Below, one piece after another: positions 25,872-37,492 of a stretch of 64,000 nt of DNA (its first letter is position 1; each line of letters begins with the position of its first letter). Below the pieces are notes generated by a model that saw only the letters and a program-made list of their open reading frames with translations, was not told the origin of the DNA and searched no databases. The DNA is taken from positions 13,485-77,484 of the forward strand of contig NZ_QSQT01000021.1 in assembly GCF_003437535.1 (NCBI RefSeq), read 5' to 3'. This DNA is from Phocaeicola plebeius (GTDB lineage Bacteria; Bacteroidota; Bacteroidia; Bacteroidales; Bacteroidaceae). Position numbers and translations under genes: made by a program.

Positions 25872-27425
25872 ATGCAGGAAAAAATTATTATTCTTGACTT
25901 CGGTTCACAAACCACGCAGCTTATCGGCCGCCGTGTGCGCGAGCTGAACATGTATTGCGAAATTGTTCCTTACAACAAGTTTCCACACGATGACCCGTCG
26001 GTTATCGGCGTAATCTTGTCGGGAAGTCCTTTCTCAGTGTATGATGAGAAGGCTTTCAAAGTTGATTTAACCAACATCCGCGGAAAATATCCTATCCTGG
26101 GTATCTGCTATGGTGCACAGTTCATGTCGTACACCAACGGAGGAAAGGTAGAGCCGGCCAACACCCGCGAATACGGACGTGCACACCTGGCTACTTTCGA
26201 CCACCAGAACCCGCTGCTGAAAGGCATCCGCGAACATTCTCAGGTATGGATGAGCCACGGTGACACCATCACTGCCATCCCCGACAACTTTGAAATCATC
26301 GCTTCTACCGACAAAGTAGCCATCGCCGCTTACCAGGCAAAGAACGAAAAGCTCTGGGGCGTACAGTTCCATCCGGAAGTGTTCCACAGCGAAGACGGAA
26401 CTTTGCTGCTGAAGAACTTCGTAGTAGACATCTGTGGCGGAAAGCAGGACTGGAGTGCCGCTTCTTTCATTGAAACCACAGTAGCCGAACTGAAGCAACA
26501 GCTTGGCGACGACAAGGTGGTGTTAGGACTGAGCGGTGGCGTTGACTCATCAGTAGCAGCCGTATTGCTGAACAAAGCCATCGGAAAGAACCTGACCTGT
26601 ATCTTCGTAGACCACGGAATGCTTCGCAAGAACGAATTCAAGAACGTATTGCACGACTATGAATGCCTTGGTCTGAACGTGATCGGCGTAGACGCCAGCG
26701 AAAAGTTCTTCTCAGAACTGGCAGGTGTAACCGAACCCGAACGAAAACGTAAGATTATCGGTAAAGGCTTTATCGACGTATTCGATGAAGAAGCACATAA
26801 GATTCAGGATGTGAAATGGCTGGCACAGGGTACTATCTATCCTGACTGCATCGAGTCATTGTCTATCACCGGTACCGTTATCAAGAGTCACCACAACGTA
26901 GGTGGTCTGCCGGAAAAGATGAACCTGAAACTCTGCGAACCTTTGCGTTTACTGTTCAAGGACGAAGTACGCCGCGTAGGTCGCGAATTAGGTATGCCTG
27001 AGCACCTGATTACCCGCCATCCGTTCCCGGGTCCGGGCTTGGCTGTACGTATCCTGGGCGACATCACTCGTGAAAAGGTACGTATCCTGCAGGATGCCGA
27101 CGACATCTTTATCCAGGGCTTGCGCGACTGGAAGGTGAAAGATGCAAACGGAAACGAAACTTCCCTGTACCATCAGGTATGGCAGGCCGGCGTAATCCTG
27201 TTGCCGGTACAGAGCGTAGGAGTTATGGGCGACGAACGTACCTACGAACGTGCAGTAGCACTGCGTGCGGTAACAAGTACCGATGCCATGACAGCCGACT
27301 GGGCTCACCTGCCCTACGAATTCATGGCCAAGGTTTCGAACGACATTATCAACAAAGTAAAAGGTGTGAACCGCGTTTGCTATGATATCTCGTCAAAACC
27401 GCCAGCCACCATCGAGTGGGAATAA
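25872..27425 (+). CDS. guaA: GMP synthase (glutamine-hydrolysing)
   Basis: This 517-residue enzyme converts XMP to GMP using ATP and glutamine. The class I amidotransferase domain (residues 1-200) has the nucleophile Cys at about 79 in LGICYGAQ and the His-Glu pair in QFHPEVFH. The ATP-pyrophosphatase domain has the P-loop [10 protein letters not shown]. The C-terminal dimerisation domain contains [13 protein letters not shown] and ends PPATIEWE, the standard GuaA terminus. It is a single-gene transcript with its own -7 box and a strong terminator. Confidence 0.98.
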   Translation: MQEKIIILDFGSQTTQLIGRRVRELNMYCEIVPYNKFPHDDPSVIGVILSGSPFSVYDEKAFKVDLTNIRGKYPILGICYGAQFMSYTNGGKVEPANTREYGRAHLATFDHQNPLLKGIREHSQVWMSHGDTITAIPDNFEIIASTDKVAIAAYQAKNEKLWGVQFHPEVFHSEDGTLLLKNFVVDICGGKQDWSAASFIETTVAELKQQLGDDKVVLGLSGGVDSSVAAVLLNKAIGKNLTCIFVDHGMLRKNEFKNVLHDYECLGLNVIGVDASEKFFSELAGVTEPERKRKIIGKGFIDVFDEEAHKIQDVKWLAQGTIYPDCIESLSITGTVIKSHHNVGGLPEKMNLKLCEPLRLLFKDEVRRVGRELGMPEHLITRHPFPGPGLAVRILGDITREKVRILQDADDIFIQGLRDWKVKDANGNETSLYHQVWQAGVILLPVQSVGVMGDERTYERAVALRAVTSTDAMTADWAHLPYEFMAKVSNDIINKVKGVNRVCYDISSKPPATIEWE

Positions 27426-27451
27426 GAAACACACTCATCCTTTAGTATAGC

Positions 27452-27493
27452 AAAGAGGTTGTCTCAAAATTTGAGACAACCTCTTTCTTTTTA
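27452..27493. terminator. Bidirectional terminator between guaA and the MATE gene
   Basis: A perfect 17-bp inverted repeat with a 1-nt centre (27452-27486) is followed rightward by CTTTTT. It lies between the convergent stop codons of guaA and the MATE gene. Rightward use for guaA is clear; leftward use is plausible. Confidence 0.85.
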
Positions 27494-28864
27494 GTTCAAA
27501 GCCAATCTCTTTTTCCGGATAAACAACCAGTAAGCCGTAAGCACCAACAATCCGGTAACCACCCACGACACCGGATACACCATCATCAGCACATCGTATC
27601 CTCTCCACACCGGTGATACCCCATACACCCAGACAATACGCAACAGGCAGGTTCCAAACACCGTGAGCACGGCCGGAGTCAGCGATTTTCCCATGCCGCG
27701 CAACGACGAACCGGCAATCTCATAACTGCTGGCAATAAACTGACAGGCCAGCACAATGTGCATGCGGATAGCCCCGAAATGATGCACCATCGGCACATCC
27801 GAAAAGAAGCCCAGGAAGAAATCATCCTGCCAGGCAAAAAGCCAGTTGAAGGCTGCACAGAAAGCCAGACTTGAACCCATGCAAATCCAGAACACCCGAT
27901 GCACCCGGTCCATTCTTCCGGCCCCATAGTTCTGGGCAATGAAGCTGATGGCAGCCCCGTTGAATCCCTGAATAATGAAATAGCAATAATACTCAAAGTT
28001 GAGCGCAGCCGACGAACCGGCAATCGCATCGGCTCCGTAGCTGTTGATAGACGACTGCACCACCACATTCGAAATGGAGAAAATCATGCCCTGCACTCCT
28101 GCCGGCACTCCGATGCGCAGCATACGGCTCAACTCCACCCCGTGAATCTTCATCTTGTCGAAATGCAACCGGAAAGGTTCTTTCTCCTTACGCAGCAAAC
28201 GAATGATTAAAGTGGCACTGACCGCATTGGCTATACCCGTAGCTATAGCCACTCCTGCCACTCCCATGCCGAAGCCTATCACGAACAGCAGGTTCAGCAA
28301 GGTATTGACCACACCAGCCATGACCAGAATATACAGCGGACGTCGTGTATCGCCCATGCTTCGCAAAATAGCGGCACCGAAATTAAATGCCATGATAAAA
28401 GGCATCCCCAGGAAATAAATACGCAGGTAAGTCACCGCCTCATCCAATACATCCGGCGGAGTACCCATCCATGTCAGAATCGGCCGGGCAGCTACCTGCC
28501 CCAATACCAGCAAAAAGAATCCGCTGAGAAGCGCCACCAACTGCACCGTACTGATGGCATTGCGTATGCTCCTGTCGTCCTGCTGCCCGATGTGGTTCGA
28601 GATAATGGCACAGGCTCCCATGGAAACACCCATAAACAGGTTTATCAATAACCCGATGACCGGCGCATTACTTCCCACGGCTGCCAGGGCCCTGCTTCCT
28701 ACGAAGTGGCCCACTACTGCCACGTCCACCGAATTAAAAAGCTCTTGTAATAAACTGCTGGCTGCCAGCGGAAGGGCAAACAGCAAAATTTTCTTGAACA
28801 ACGGCCCGTTCAGCATATCTATCTCATTGCTTTGGGCACGTTTTTTAGTCACACTGTGATCCAT
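27491..28864 (-). CDS. MATE-family multidrug/cation exporter
   Basis: This protein of about 457 residues has twelve predicted membrane helices in two six-helix halves. The first half contains LPLAASSLLQELFNSVDVAVVG and the second repeats the pattern from about residue 230. Proteins of the MATE/DinF superfamily export cationic drugs or metabolites using sodium or proton gradients; the substrate cannot be read from sequence. The open frame extends to a TTG at 28894, but the ATG at 28864 is the likely start. The gene is alone on its strand between guaA and the RhuM-Fic gene. Confidence 0.9.
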   Translation of the reverse strand: MDHSVTKKRAQSNEIDMLNGPLFKKILLFALPLAASSLLQELFNSVDVAVVGHFVGSRALAAVGSNAPVIGLLINLFMGVSMGACAIISNHIGQQDDRSIRNAISTVQLVALLSGFFLLVLGQVAARPILTWMGTPPDVLDEAVTYLRIYFLGMPFIMAFNFGAAILRSMGDTRRPLYILVMAGVVNTLLNLLFVIGFGMGVAGVAIATGIANAVSATLIIRLLRKEKEPFRLHFDKMKIHGVELSRMLRIGVPAGVQGMIFSISNVVVQSSINSYGADAIAGSSAALNFEYYCYFIIQGFNGAAISFIAQNYGAGRMDRVHRVFWICMGSSLAFCAAFNWLFAWQDDFFLGFFSDVPMVHHFGAIRMHIVLACQFIASSYEIAGSSLRGMGKSLTPAVLTVFGTCLLRIVWVYGVSPVWRGYDVLMMVYPVSWVVTGLLVLTAYWLFIRKKRLALN

Positions 28865-28977
28865 CTTTTTTACCTTCTTCAAAATGCGCGGCAAAGTTAC
28901 GGTAAAATTGAATAAGATGGATACAGGCAGCTTTCTGTTTTATTCATTATTAATCACCCAGCCACCTATAATTACCC

Positions 28978-29955
28978 TCATTCGTAGTTATTCTTATTAA
29001 TCAGGTTTACCACTACTTTCACCATGATATCTTTTTCCTCGGTACGGCTCTCAGCTATCATCAGCGTAAGAGCCACAAGGGTGTTATCGGCAATGCGCTT
29101 ACTCCCATCCGGATTGTAGAGAATACCGTTACCGGCCATAAACCACAGAAAAAGGGTGGCAGCAATACGTTTGTTGCCATCACTAAACGAATGATTTTTC
29201 GTGACGAGATAAAGCAGCATAGCCGCTTTTTCCTCCACAGAAGGGTAAAGATCTTGCCCGCCAAAAGTCTGGTATATTTGCCCGATGGAACTTTTAAAGG
29301 AATCATCCTTCTCATGGGCAAACCACTGGCTTCCACCGAATTTCTCCTTCAGTTCTTCTATGGCCTGCATGGCTCCCTCGTAGGTAGCATGAAACTTTAC
29401 GTCGTTAGTGGTCTGCTCTACCGCCAGCTGCTGATAATCGTATCTGTCTAACGTATCGAGAGCATAAGCGTAATCGGAAACCACTTCCACCAGATTGAGC
29501 GCATCTTCCGAAGTCAGTGCTTCCTGTGTCTTGACTGTACGGCCCAAGACCGTTACCAATTGCTTCAATTCAGTATAACGCTGTTCGGTCAAAACCTTAT
29601 TGACGACATAGCCTTTCACCAGATATTCTTTCAGCACCTTATTGGCCCATATACGAAACTGAATACCTCGTTGGCTTTTTACACGATAACCCACGGAAAT
29701 GATGACATCCAAAGAATAAAAGGCAACAGGTTGTTTCACTCCATCAACACGCAAAAAATGCGTGTTGTTCTCTTTTTCCAGTTCACCTTCGGAAAAGACA
29801 TTATTGATATGTTTTCTTATAGTCTTTTCATCCCTATCAAATAGATTGGCCATCTGGTTAGCTGAAAGCCATACAGTCTCGTCTTCTAATTTAACGTCAA
29901 TGGATGTTTGTCCATCAGCGGTACGATAAATTACTATTTTATCATTCAATTCCAT
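28978..29955 (-). CDS. RhuM-Fic/Doc fusion protein
   Basis: This 325-residue protein has two parts. Residues 1-190 form a RhuM-type (virulence protein RhuM) domain with a helix-turn-helix-like start (LSANQMANLFDRDEKTIRKH) and VGYRVKSQRGIQFRIWA. Residues 200-325 form a Fic/Doc fold with the signature HSFSDGNKRIA. The signature is closer to Doc (HxFxDANKR) than to classical AMPylating Fic (HPFxxGNGR), so phosphorylation rather than AMPylation of a target is possible. Such fusions are often found near restriction-modification or mobile loci. No antitoxin gene is visible next to it. The N-terminal domain may itself bind DNA and regulate; that is inference. Confidence 0.88.
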   Translation of the reverse strand: MELNDKIVIYRTADGQTSIDVKLEDETVWLSANQMANLFDRDEKTIRKHINNVFSEGELEKENNTHFLRVDGVKQPVAFYSLDVIISVGYRVKSQRGIQFRIWANKVLKEYLVKGYVVNKVLTEQRYTELKQLVTVLGRTVKTQEALTSEDALNLVEVVSDYAYALDTLDRYDYQQLAVEQTTNDVKFHATYEGAMQAIEELKEKFGGSQWFAHEKDDSFKSSIGQIYQTFGGQDLYPSVEEKAAMLLYLVTKNHSFSDGNKRIAATLFLWFMAGNGILYNPDGSKRIADNTLVALTLMIAESRTEEKDIMVKVVVNLINKNNYE

Positions 29956-30061
29956 AACCCAATTTCCTAAACCGATTCAACAACTCTGTCATGCTTTCTT
30001 CTTCCTGTTTCAGTAAATCTGTAACTGCTTTGCCATGTTCTTTATTCTTCTTTTCTTTTAT
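29942..30061 (-). pseudogene. Possible remnant of an upstream coding sequence
   Basis: A 39-codon stop-free frame with protein-like composition ends 14 bp inside the RhuM-Fic gene. It reads KEHGKAVTDLLKQEEES and then LLNRFRKLGYGIE before the stop. It begins after tandem TGA codons and lacks a good start codon. It resembles the charged coiled tail of a longer protein; a truncated neighbour such as a modification subunit is one possibility. Evidence is weak. Confidence 0.25.
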
Positions 30062-30280
30062 TCATCAGTTACCTTAAATTTACCTTATAATATGAAGCTA
30101 TCTCTATCCATATTCTCTAAAAGATTGATTAGCATGCAATAATTACAAATTTAATGATTAAGCATAAGAAAAGCCAATGTTAAATTTAAAATATTCGTAG
30201 CCTCCAGACCTTACCATCTAAACATACCTCCACACTTTCCCAACCCCTTAATCCCCAAACTGCAAACGAACTTACAAAAA

Positions 30281-30328
30281 TACCTCGACACGAACGTGTC
30301 AAGACCTCGTCACGTACGTGTCGAGGTA
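30281..30328. repeat. Palindrome array with 22-bp period (CGACACG/CGTGTCG boxes)
   Basis: Outer arms TACCTCGACACG (30281-30292) and CGTGTCGAGGTA (30317-30328) form a perfect 12-bp inverted repeat. Inside, ACCTCGACACG and ACCTCGTCACG recur 22 bp apart (30282 and 30304), and CGTGTC recurs at 30295 and 30317. Box spacing is 8, 14, 8, the same as in the AGTACT arrays, though the sequence is different. Confidence 0.8.
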
Positions 30329-30458
30329 AATTTAACTATATTTTTAAGAAATGGCCCAGGTTGATTTCCTGAAAAAGTCCACATACCCTGTAAACATTTT
30401 TCATGTATAAAAAGACAAAAAAATACCTTATCCCCATACGATTCACGCAAACAACCGT

Positions 30459-30466
30459 ATCTTTGC
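30459..30466 (+). promoter_or_regulatory. -7 box (TATCTTTG) of the OmpA-type gene
   Basis: TATCTTTG matches TAnnTTTG and is 17 bp before the start codon at 30484, leaving a leader of about 12 nt. A -33 element is not clear. Confidence 0.55.
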
Positions 30467-30483
30467 AAAAAAATTTGCAGATT

Positions 30484-31326
30484 ATGAAGAAAATAGGTTT
30501 AATCATACTGGGCGGGGCACTGATAATGAGCAGTACTTCGTGCGTCACCAAGAAAAAATTCCTCCTTGCAGAAAACGGACGGATAGAAGCATTGTCCAGA
30601 GGAGACAAGCTGCAAGGGCAACTGAACGAATGCCACAATGAGATGGACAAGATGCGCGGACAAATTGACCGCCTGCAGCAAGATACCAACCGGCAGGGGA
30701 ACTCCATCCGCCATTACCAGCAGCTATTGTCAAGCAACATGAATGAACAGGAGAAGCTGAACGCCCTGCTTGGTGAAAAGCTGAAAGAGCTGGATGAACG
30801 TGAAAAGACCATTCAGGAACTGCAAGGCATGATTGACCAGCAGAATGCCACGGTACAGAGCCTGCTCAACAGTGTGAAAGATGCCTTGCTCGGCTTCAGC
30901 AGTGACGAGCTGACCGTACGCGAGCAGAACGGCAAGGTCTATGTGGCCATGTCCGACAAGCTGTTGTTTCAGTCCGGAAGTGCCAAACTGGATAAACGTG
31001 GAGAAGAGGCTTTGGGAAAATTAGCTGAAGTGTTGAACAAGCAGACCGAAATTGATGTATGCATCGAAGGACATACGGACAACAAGCCGATTCATACCGC
31101 ACAGTTCAAGGATAACTGGGACCTGAGCGTCATCCGCGCTACCTCCGTAGCACGCATCCTGATTGAAAAATACAAGGTCAACCCGTTGCAGATACAACCC
31201 AGCGGACGCGGAGAATACATGCCGGTGGCCGATAACGAAACAGCCGAAGGTCGCGCCAAGAACCGCCGCACAGAGATTATCATGTCGCCGAAACTGGACA
31301 AGCTGTTCCAGATGCTGAAAAAATAA
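30484..31326 (+). CDS. OmpA-family peptidoglycan-associated lipoprotein
   Basis: This 280-residue protein has a lipoprotein signal peptide ending MSSTSC (Cys 20). A long coiled coil covers about residues 30-135 and is rich in Gln, Glu and Lys. A C-terminal OmpA domain (about 150-270) has the peptidoglycan-binding motif IEGHTDNKPIH followed by LSVIRATSVARIL and GRGEYMPVADNETAEGRAKNRR. It is expected to link the outer membrane to peptidoglycan. The ATG at 30484 is chosen because the upstream extension lies within the promoter and lacks signal-peptide character. Confidence 0.92.
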   Translation: MKKIGLIILGGALIMSSTSCVTKKKFLLAENGRIEALSRGDKLQGQLNECHNEMDKMRGQIDRLQQDTNRQGNSIRHYQQLLSSNMNEQEKLNALLGEKLKELDEREKTIQELQGMIDQQNATVQSLLNSVKDALLGFSSDELTVREQNGKVYVAMSDKLLFQSGSAKLDKRGEEALGKLAEVLNKQTEIDVCIEGHTDNKPIHTAQFKDNWDLSVIRATSVARILIEKYKVNPLQIQPSGRGEYMPVADNETAEGRAKNRRTEIIMSPKLDKLFQMLKK

Positions 31327-31351
31327 GAAAGACTGAAAGTCTTTACAAACC

Positions 31352-31398
31352 AATAGCCCTGACATGCTTCATCACACGGGAAGTATGTCAGGGCTATT
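31352..31398. terminator. Hairpin between the OmpA-type gene and the convergent hydrolase gene
   Basis: AATAGCCCTGACAT and ATGTCAGGGCTATT form a perfect 14-bp stem with a 19-nt loop between convergent stop codons. U-tracts are short on both sides. A smaller hairpin (AAAGACT/AGTCTTT) precedes it. Confidence 0.6.
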
Positions 31399-31421
31399 TA
31401 TTGTCGGTTTACAAGAAGATA

Positions 31422-33023
31422 TTATTTATAGATATAGAAGCTACGCTCCACCGGTTCGGCCGTCTGTACCTTTCCCTTCAATCCATACTGCCAGGCCACG
31501 ACCGTCACTTTAACCGGAAAATGGCTCCGTGGCGGAATTGGGGTAAACTCCAGCGTATTGTTCTCCGTGATGCGGGCCGGACCTTCCTTCACGTAGTAAT
31601 ATACGGGTAAACCACAATCGGATACCGCTTTCAAAGGCAACGGTGCACTTCCTGCCTTCACGTCTTCCAGTCCCGGGAAAAGAATGTGCTGGCGTTTCCC
31701 TTCCGTCAGCCGGTAAGGGATGCGCAGATTCACCTGCTGCACGGCTCCTTTGTAGTGCTTGTCGCCCGGATGACTGGCCAGCAGCCAGATGTCCGACGTG
31801 CGGCGCGGATTGTACATCCCCATCCGGTAAAAACGGACCGTAAACGTGGTATCATCCACCTGCTCCACTGGTCCACAAATGCGTTCCAGACGAATCTTTC
31901 CCGCCGCATGTTCATCCGTCATTTCCTGACGGAGCGAATCCGTAAAGCAGGCGTTCAGATGAAACGTCAGCCCATCTTCTTCGGGCAAGAACTTCAGCAA
32001 TACCCCAGCATGCAGTTTCGGGTTATAATCCACCCGCTTTCCCTGCTGGCAAATGCCTAAATACTGCATCTTTTTCAGTTTATGTTCCTTGTAACGCTGC
32101 TCGGTAAGCTCTGCCATCTCCCGATCGAAATACCAGAAGGCATCGTGCACATCCCCCTTGTAGCGCGCTACCGGCGCAGGAGTAGCACGCCTTGTACGTT
32201 CGTCGGGCGACCAGCGCTGTACCAGCCAGCCCGCAGCCAGATTCACTTTCTTCAGCGTCTTCCCGCCATCAGCAGGCAAGCGTTGTTCCAGTGCTTTCCG
32301 GATAAAACGGGAAATATAACGGGCTGTCTGCTCCGACACATCGAAATGTCCCCTGCCCGTATCACAAAGAAACGAGATGCAGCTCTCCGGATACATCATC
32401 CGAAAAGCCAATGCCGGATTTACCCGAGCTTCCCACCACTCATACTCGCCTTCAATCATCAGGCTGGGAATGCCGTCAATGTTCCGCGTCCGTCCCCACT
32501 CCAGGTTTTCACGCCCGTAACCGCACAGGTTGGTGCGCGGCGCATCCCCATGGAAAGACACCACCGCCAGTGTACGTTCCGGATTCCAGGCCGCAAAGTT
32601 CCACGGGAAAGTGGCCATGGCCGAATGTCCGAAAGGAATGAGAGGCACCTCACGCAGTTCCGTGTAGCCACTCACTTCCGCCAGGTCGTTCACCATCTGG
32701 TCAAACACTTTCTGTGTACCTTTGCGCACATCCCACTGCTGGTCTATTCCGGGAGCGATCCAAATCAGTCCCACTCCCATCTCGGCTAACGAATCACGGA
32801 AGGAAGGCATATCAAACAACATCTCTTCCGTCATATTCTGCTGACTCCACATCACAGCCGACAGGCGCTCGCAATGTGCCGGAACCCACAAGAAGGCTTC
32901 TGGTTCCTTTTTTGTTTCGTCCGATACAAAACCTTTCAATGTGACCGCCCACTGCCACTCTCCGGCACAAACCATCTGCAGCCAGGCCATTACCATCCAT
33001 AATATACACACTCCTCTTTTCAT
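31422..33023 (-). CDS. Secreted alpha/beta-hydrolase-like protein of unknown function
   Basis: This 533-residue protein has a signal peptide (residues 1-20). The N-terminal half looks like an alpha/beta-hydrolase: a nucleophile-elbow-like GHSAMA near residue 152, an Asp in FLCDTGRGHFDVSE and a nearby His. The C-terminal half (about 330-530) is beta-rich, with Ig-like segments ending in IPPRSHFPVKVTVVAWQYG. An esterase or peptidase acting outside the inner membrane is plausible, but I do not recognise a named family. It is 7 bp downstream of the serine hydrolase gene, so both form one leftward transcript. Confidence 0.7.
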   Translation of the reverse strand: MKRGVCILWMVMAWLQMVCAGEWQWAVTLKGFVSDETKKEPEAFLWVPAHCERLSAVMWSQQNMTEEMLFDMPSFRDSLAEMGVGLIWIAPGIDQQWDVRKGTQKVFDQMVNDLAEVSGYTELREVPLIPFGHSAMATFPWNFAAWNPERTLAVVSFHGDAPRTNLCGYGRENLEWGRTRNIDGIPSLMIEGEYEWWEARVNPALAFRMMYPESCISFLCDTGRGHFDVSEQTARYISRFIRKALEQRLPADGGKTLKKVNLAAGWLVQRWSPDERTRRATPAPVARYKGDVHDAFWYFDREMAELTEQRYKEHKLKKMQYLGICQQGKRVDYNPKLHAGVLLKFLPEEDGLTFHLNACFTDSLRQEMTDEHAAGKIRLERICGPVEQVDDTTFTVRFYRMGMYNPRRTSDIWLLASHPGDKHYKGAVQQVNLRIPYRLTEGKRQHILFPGLEDVKAGSAPLPLKAVSDCGLPVYYYVKEGPARITENNTLEFTPIPPRSHFPVKVTVVAWQYGLKGKVQTAEPVERSFYIYK

Positions 33024-33030
33024 CTTTCTT

Positions 33031-34119
33031 TCATTTATTATTCGTTCCTACAATTTCTGATACCGTACGCGACAGGACCGGACTGCCGTAAAATGACGAA
33101 AAGCCATCTTCCTTGCTGGAGCCTCCCTGCACATGGGCAATAAAAAAGCCGCACACTCCCTCGCGCTTGTTTATCCAGGGATAAGCTCCTGCCCATCCGG
33201 GAGAACTAATCTGATAGGCCTCTCCGGTCTGTTCGTCCAGTAATTCACGCCACTCTCCTAACCCGTAAATTCCCGTATGATGCTTTCCAAGAGCCCGTCC
33301 CACATATTCTCCGGGCATCACCTGTGCACTTCCTACCTGGTCGGCCTGCATCTCACGCACCGTTTCTGCCTTCAAGATACGTTTACCCTCATATACTCCC
33401 TCGTGCGAAATCATTTTCAGGAAACGCATGTAGTCGGCCAGCGTCGTACAAAGTCCGCCACCCAGCATCGGTGCATGTCCTCCGTCGGTGTTGACTGGGG
33501 TAAAGTGTGAATGCCGCATACCCAACGGAACCGCAATCAGCTGCTGGAACAAGGTTTCAAACTCTTTTCCGGCTGCCACCTCTGCCATTCGTCCGGCCAC
33601 CTGCATGGCCAGTCCGCCGTACTCAAAACGTGTGCCCGGTGTAAAGACTGTATCCAGCGGCAGAATCTCCGCCACAGCCGAATCCAGGTGATTGTAATTG
33701 TCAACCCGGGGTTCAGGAAGATACGGCCGGATGCCCGACGTATGCGAAAGCAGCCTTCGCAACGGAATGTTCCCCTTTGCATCTCCCCGAAACTCAGGCA
33801 GCCATTTCTCTACCGGGTCATCCCAGTCCAAAGCCGTCGTATCGACCACGGCTGCCACCACTGCCGCTGCTACCCACTTGCCGGCCGAAGCCACATACAC
33901 CTGCGTGCTGTCCGTAAAACCGCCATAGTCTTTCCGAAAAAGGACGGAATCGTCTTTCATCACACAGACTGCCCCGCCCGGATAATATCCTTTGTCCATC
34001 CAGCCGGAAATGATGGAGTCCAAAGGAGCAAAGTCATACGCCTTCTGTGTATGAGTCTCCTTCACGCAAGCACATAAACCCGCCATTCCGGCAAGGAAAA
34101 TCAAGTTCTTTATTTTCAT
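33031..34119 (-). CDS. Beta-lactamase-fold serine hydrolase, lipoprotein
   Basis: This protein of about 362 residues starts at the ATG at 34119, which leads into a lipoprotein signal (MKIKNLIFLAGMAGLCAC). The upstream open frame begins at a GTG and lacks signal character. The class C beta-lactamase-like fold has the SxxK nucleophile motif SAGK in VYVASAGKWVAAA. A YxN-like position reads YGG, and LRRLLSHTSGIRPY is typical of the family. Members are esterases, D-amino acid peptidases or penicillin-binding-like proteins. It is probably not an antibiotic resistance enzyme. It begins a two-gene unit after the PUL terminator. Confidence 0.86.
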   Translation of the reverse strand: MKIKNLIFLAGMAGLCACVKETHTQKAYDFAPLDSIISGWMDKGYYPGGAVCVMKDDSVLFRKDYGGFTDSTQVYVASAGKWVAAAVVAAVVDTTALDWDDPVEKWLPEFRGDAKGNIPLRRLLSHTSGIRPYLPEPRVDNYNHLDSAVAEILPLDTVFTPGTRFEYGGLAMQVAGRMAEVAAGKEFETLFQQLIAVPLGMRHSHFTPVNTDGGHAPMLGGGLCTTLADYMRFLKMISHEGVYEGKRILKAETVREMQADQVGSAQVMPGEYVGRALGKHHTGIYGLGEWRELLDEQTGEAYQISSPGWAGAYPWINKREGVCGFFIAHVQGGSSKEDGFSSFYGSPVLSRTVSEIVGTNNK

Positions 34120-34165
34120 ATTCAAATTTACACTTTTGTAGATAGTTACGTATGGAGAAAATGAT

Positions 34166-34197
34166 TTACCTAAAAAAAGAATGTATTTTTTAGGTAA
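34166..34197. promoter_or_regulatory. Perfect 12-bp inverted repeat upstream of the serine hydrolase gene
   Basis: TTACCTAAAAAA and TTTTTTAGGTAA flank an 8-nt centre. It lies 47 bp before the start codon at 34119 and 10 bp from the PUL terminator. It could be an operator or part of a leader; no regulator is identified. Confidence 0.5.
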
Positions 34198-34206
34198 GAA
34201 ACAAAA

Positions 34207-34251
34207 AAGACCGGAAAGCAGCCTCCTTTTATAGATTCTGTTTCCGGTCTT
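34207..34251 (-). terminator. Terminator after the GH2 gene (end of the PUL)
   Basis: AAGACCGGAAA (34207-34217) and TTTCCGGTCTT (34241-34251) form a perfect 11-bp stem. Read leftward it is followed by a U-run (complement of 34208-34203). It separates the PUL from the serine hydrolase unit. Confidence 0.8.
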
Positions 34252-34287
34252 CACCTTAATATTATATTCTCAGTATTTGTATTGCCT

Positions 34288-37416
<3,129 letters not shown>

Positions 37417-37431
37417 CTATGGTTTGATTTC

Positions 37432-37459
37432 AAAAACAGCCGACACAAATGGCCGGCTG
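37432..37459 (-). terminator. Hairpin with U-tract between the lyase-fold gene and GH2
   Basis: On the minus strand CAGCCG and CGGCTG form a 6-bp GC-rich stem with an 11-nt loop, followed by UUUUU. It sits 24 bp before the GH2 start, so it may attenuate read-through. Confidence 0.5.
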
Positions 37460-37492
37460 CTTTCACCAATTATAAATATAAATATTGAGACA

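Larger units (their letters stand above)
30062..30483. other. AT-rich intergenic region between RhuM-Fic and OmpA-type genes
   Basis: This 422-bp spacer separates divergent genes and contains no credible ORF or tRNA. It holds the 48-bp palindrome array at 30281-30328 and the OmpA -7 box. The remaining 30062-30280 shows nothing I can assign beyond an AT-rich run. Confidence 0.7.

Noticed and set aside
33031..34119. Antibiotic resistance beta-lactamase
   Set aside because: The motifs fit the broad serine hydrolase/esterase group, the protein is lipid-anchored, and the YxN motif is altered.
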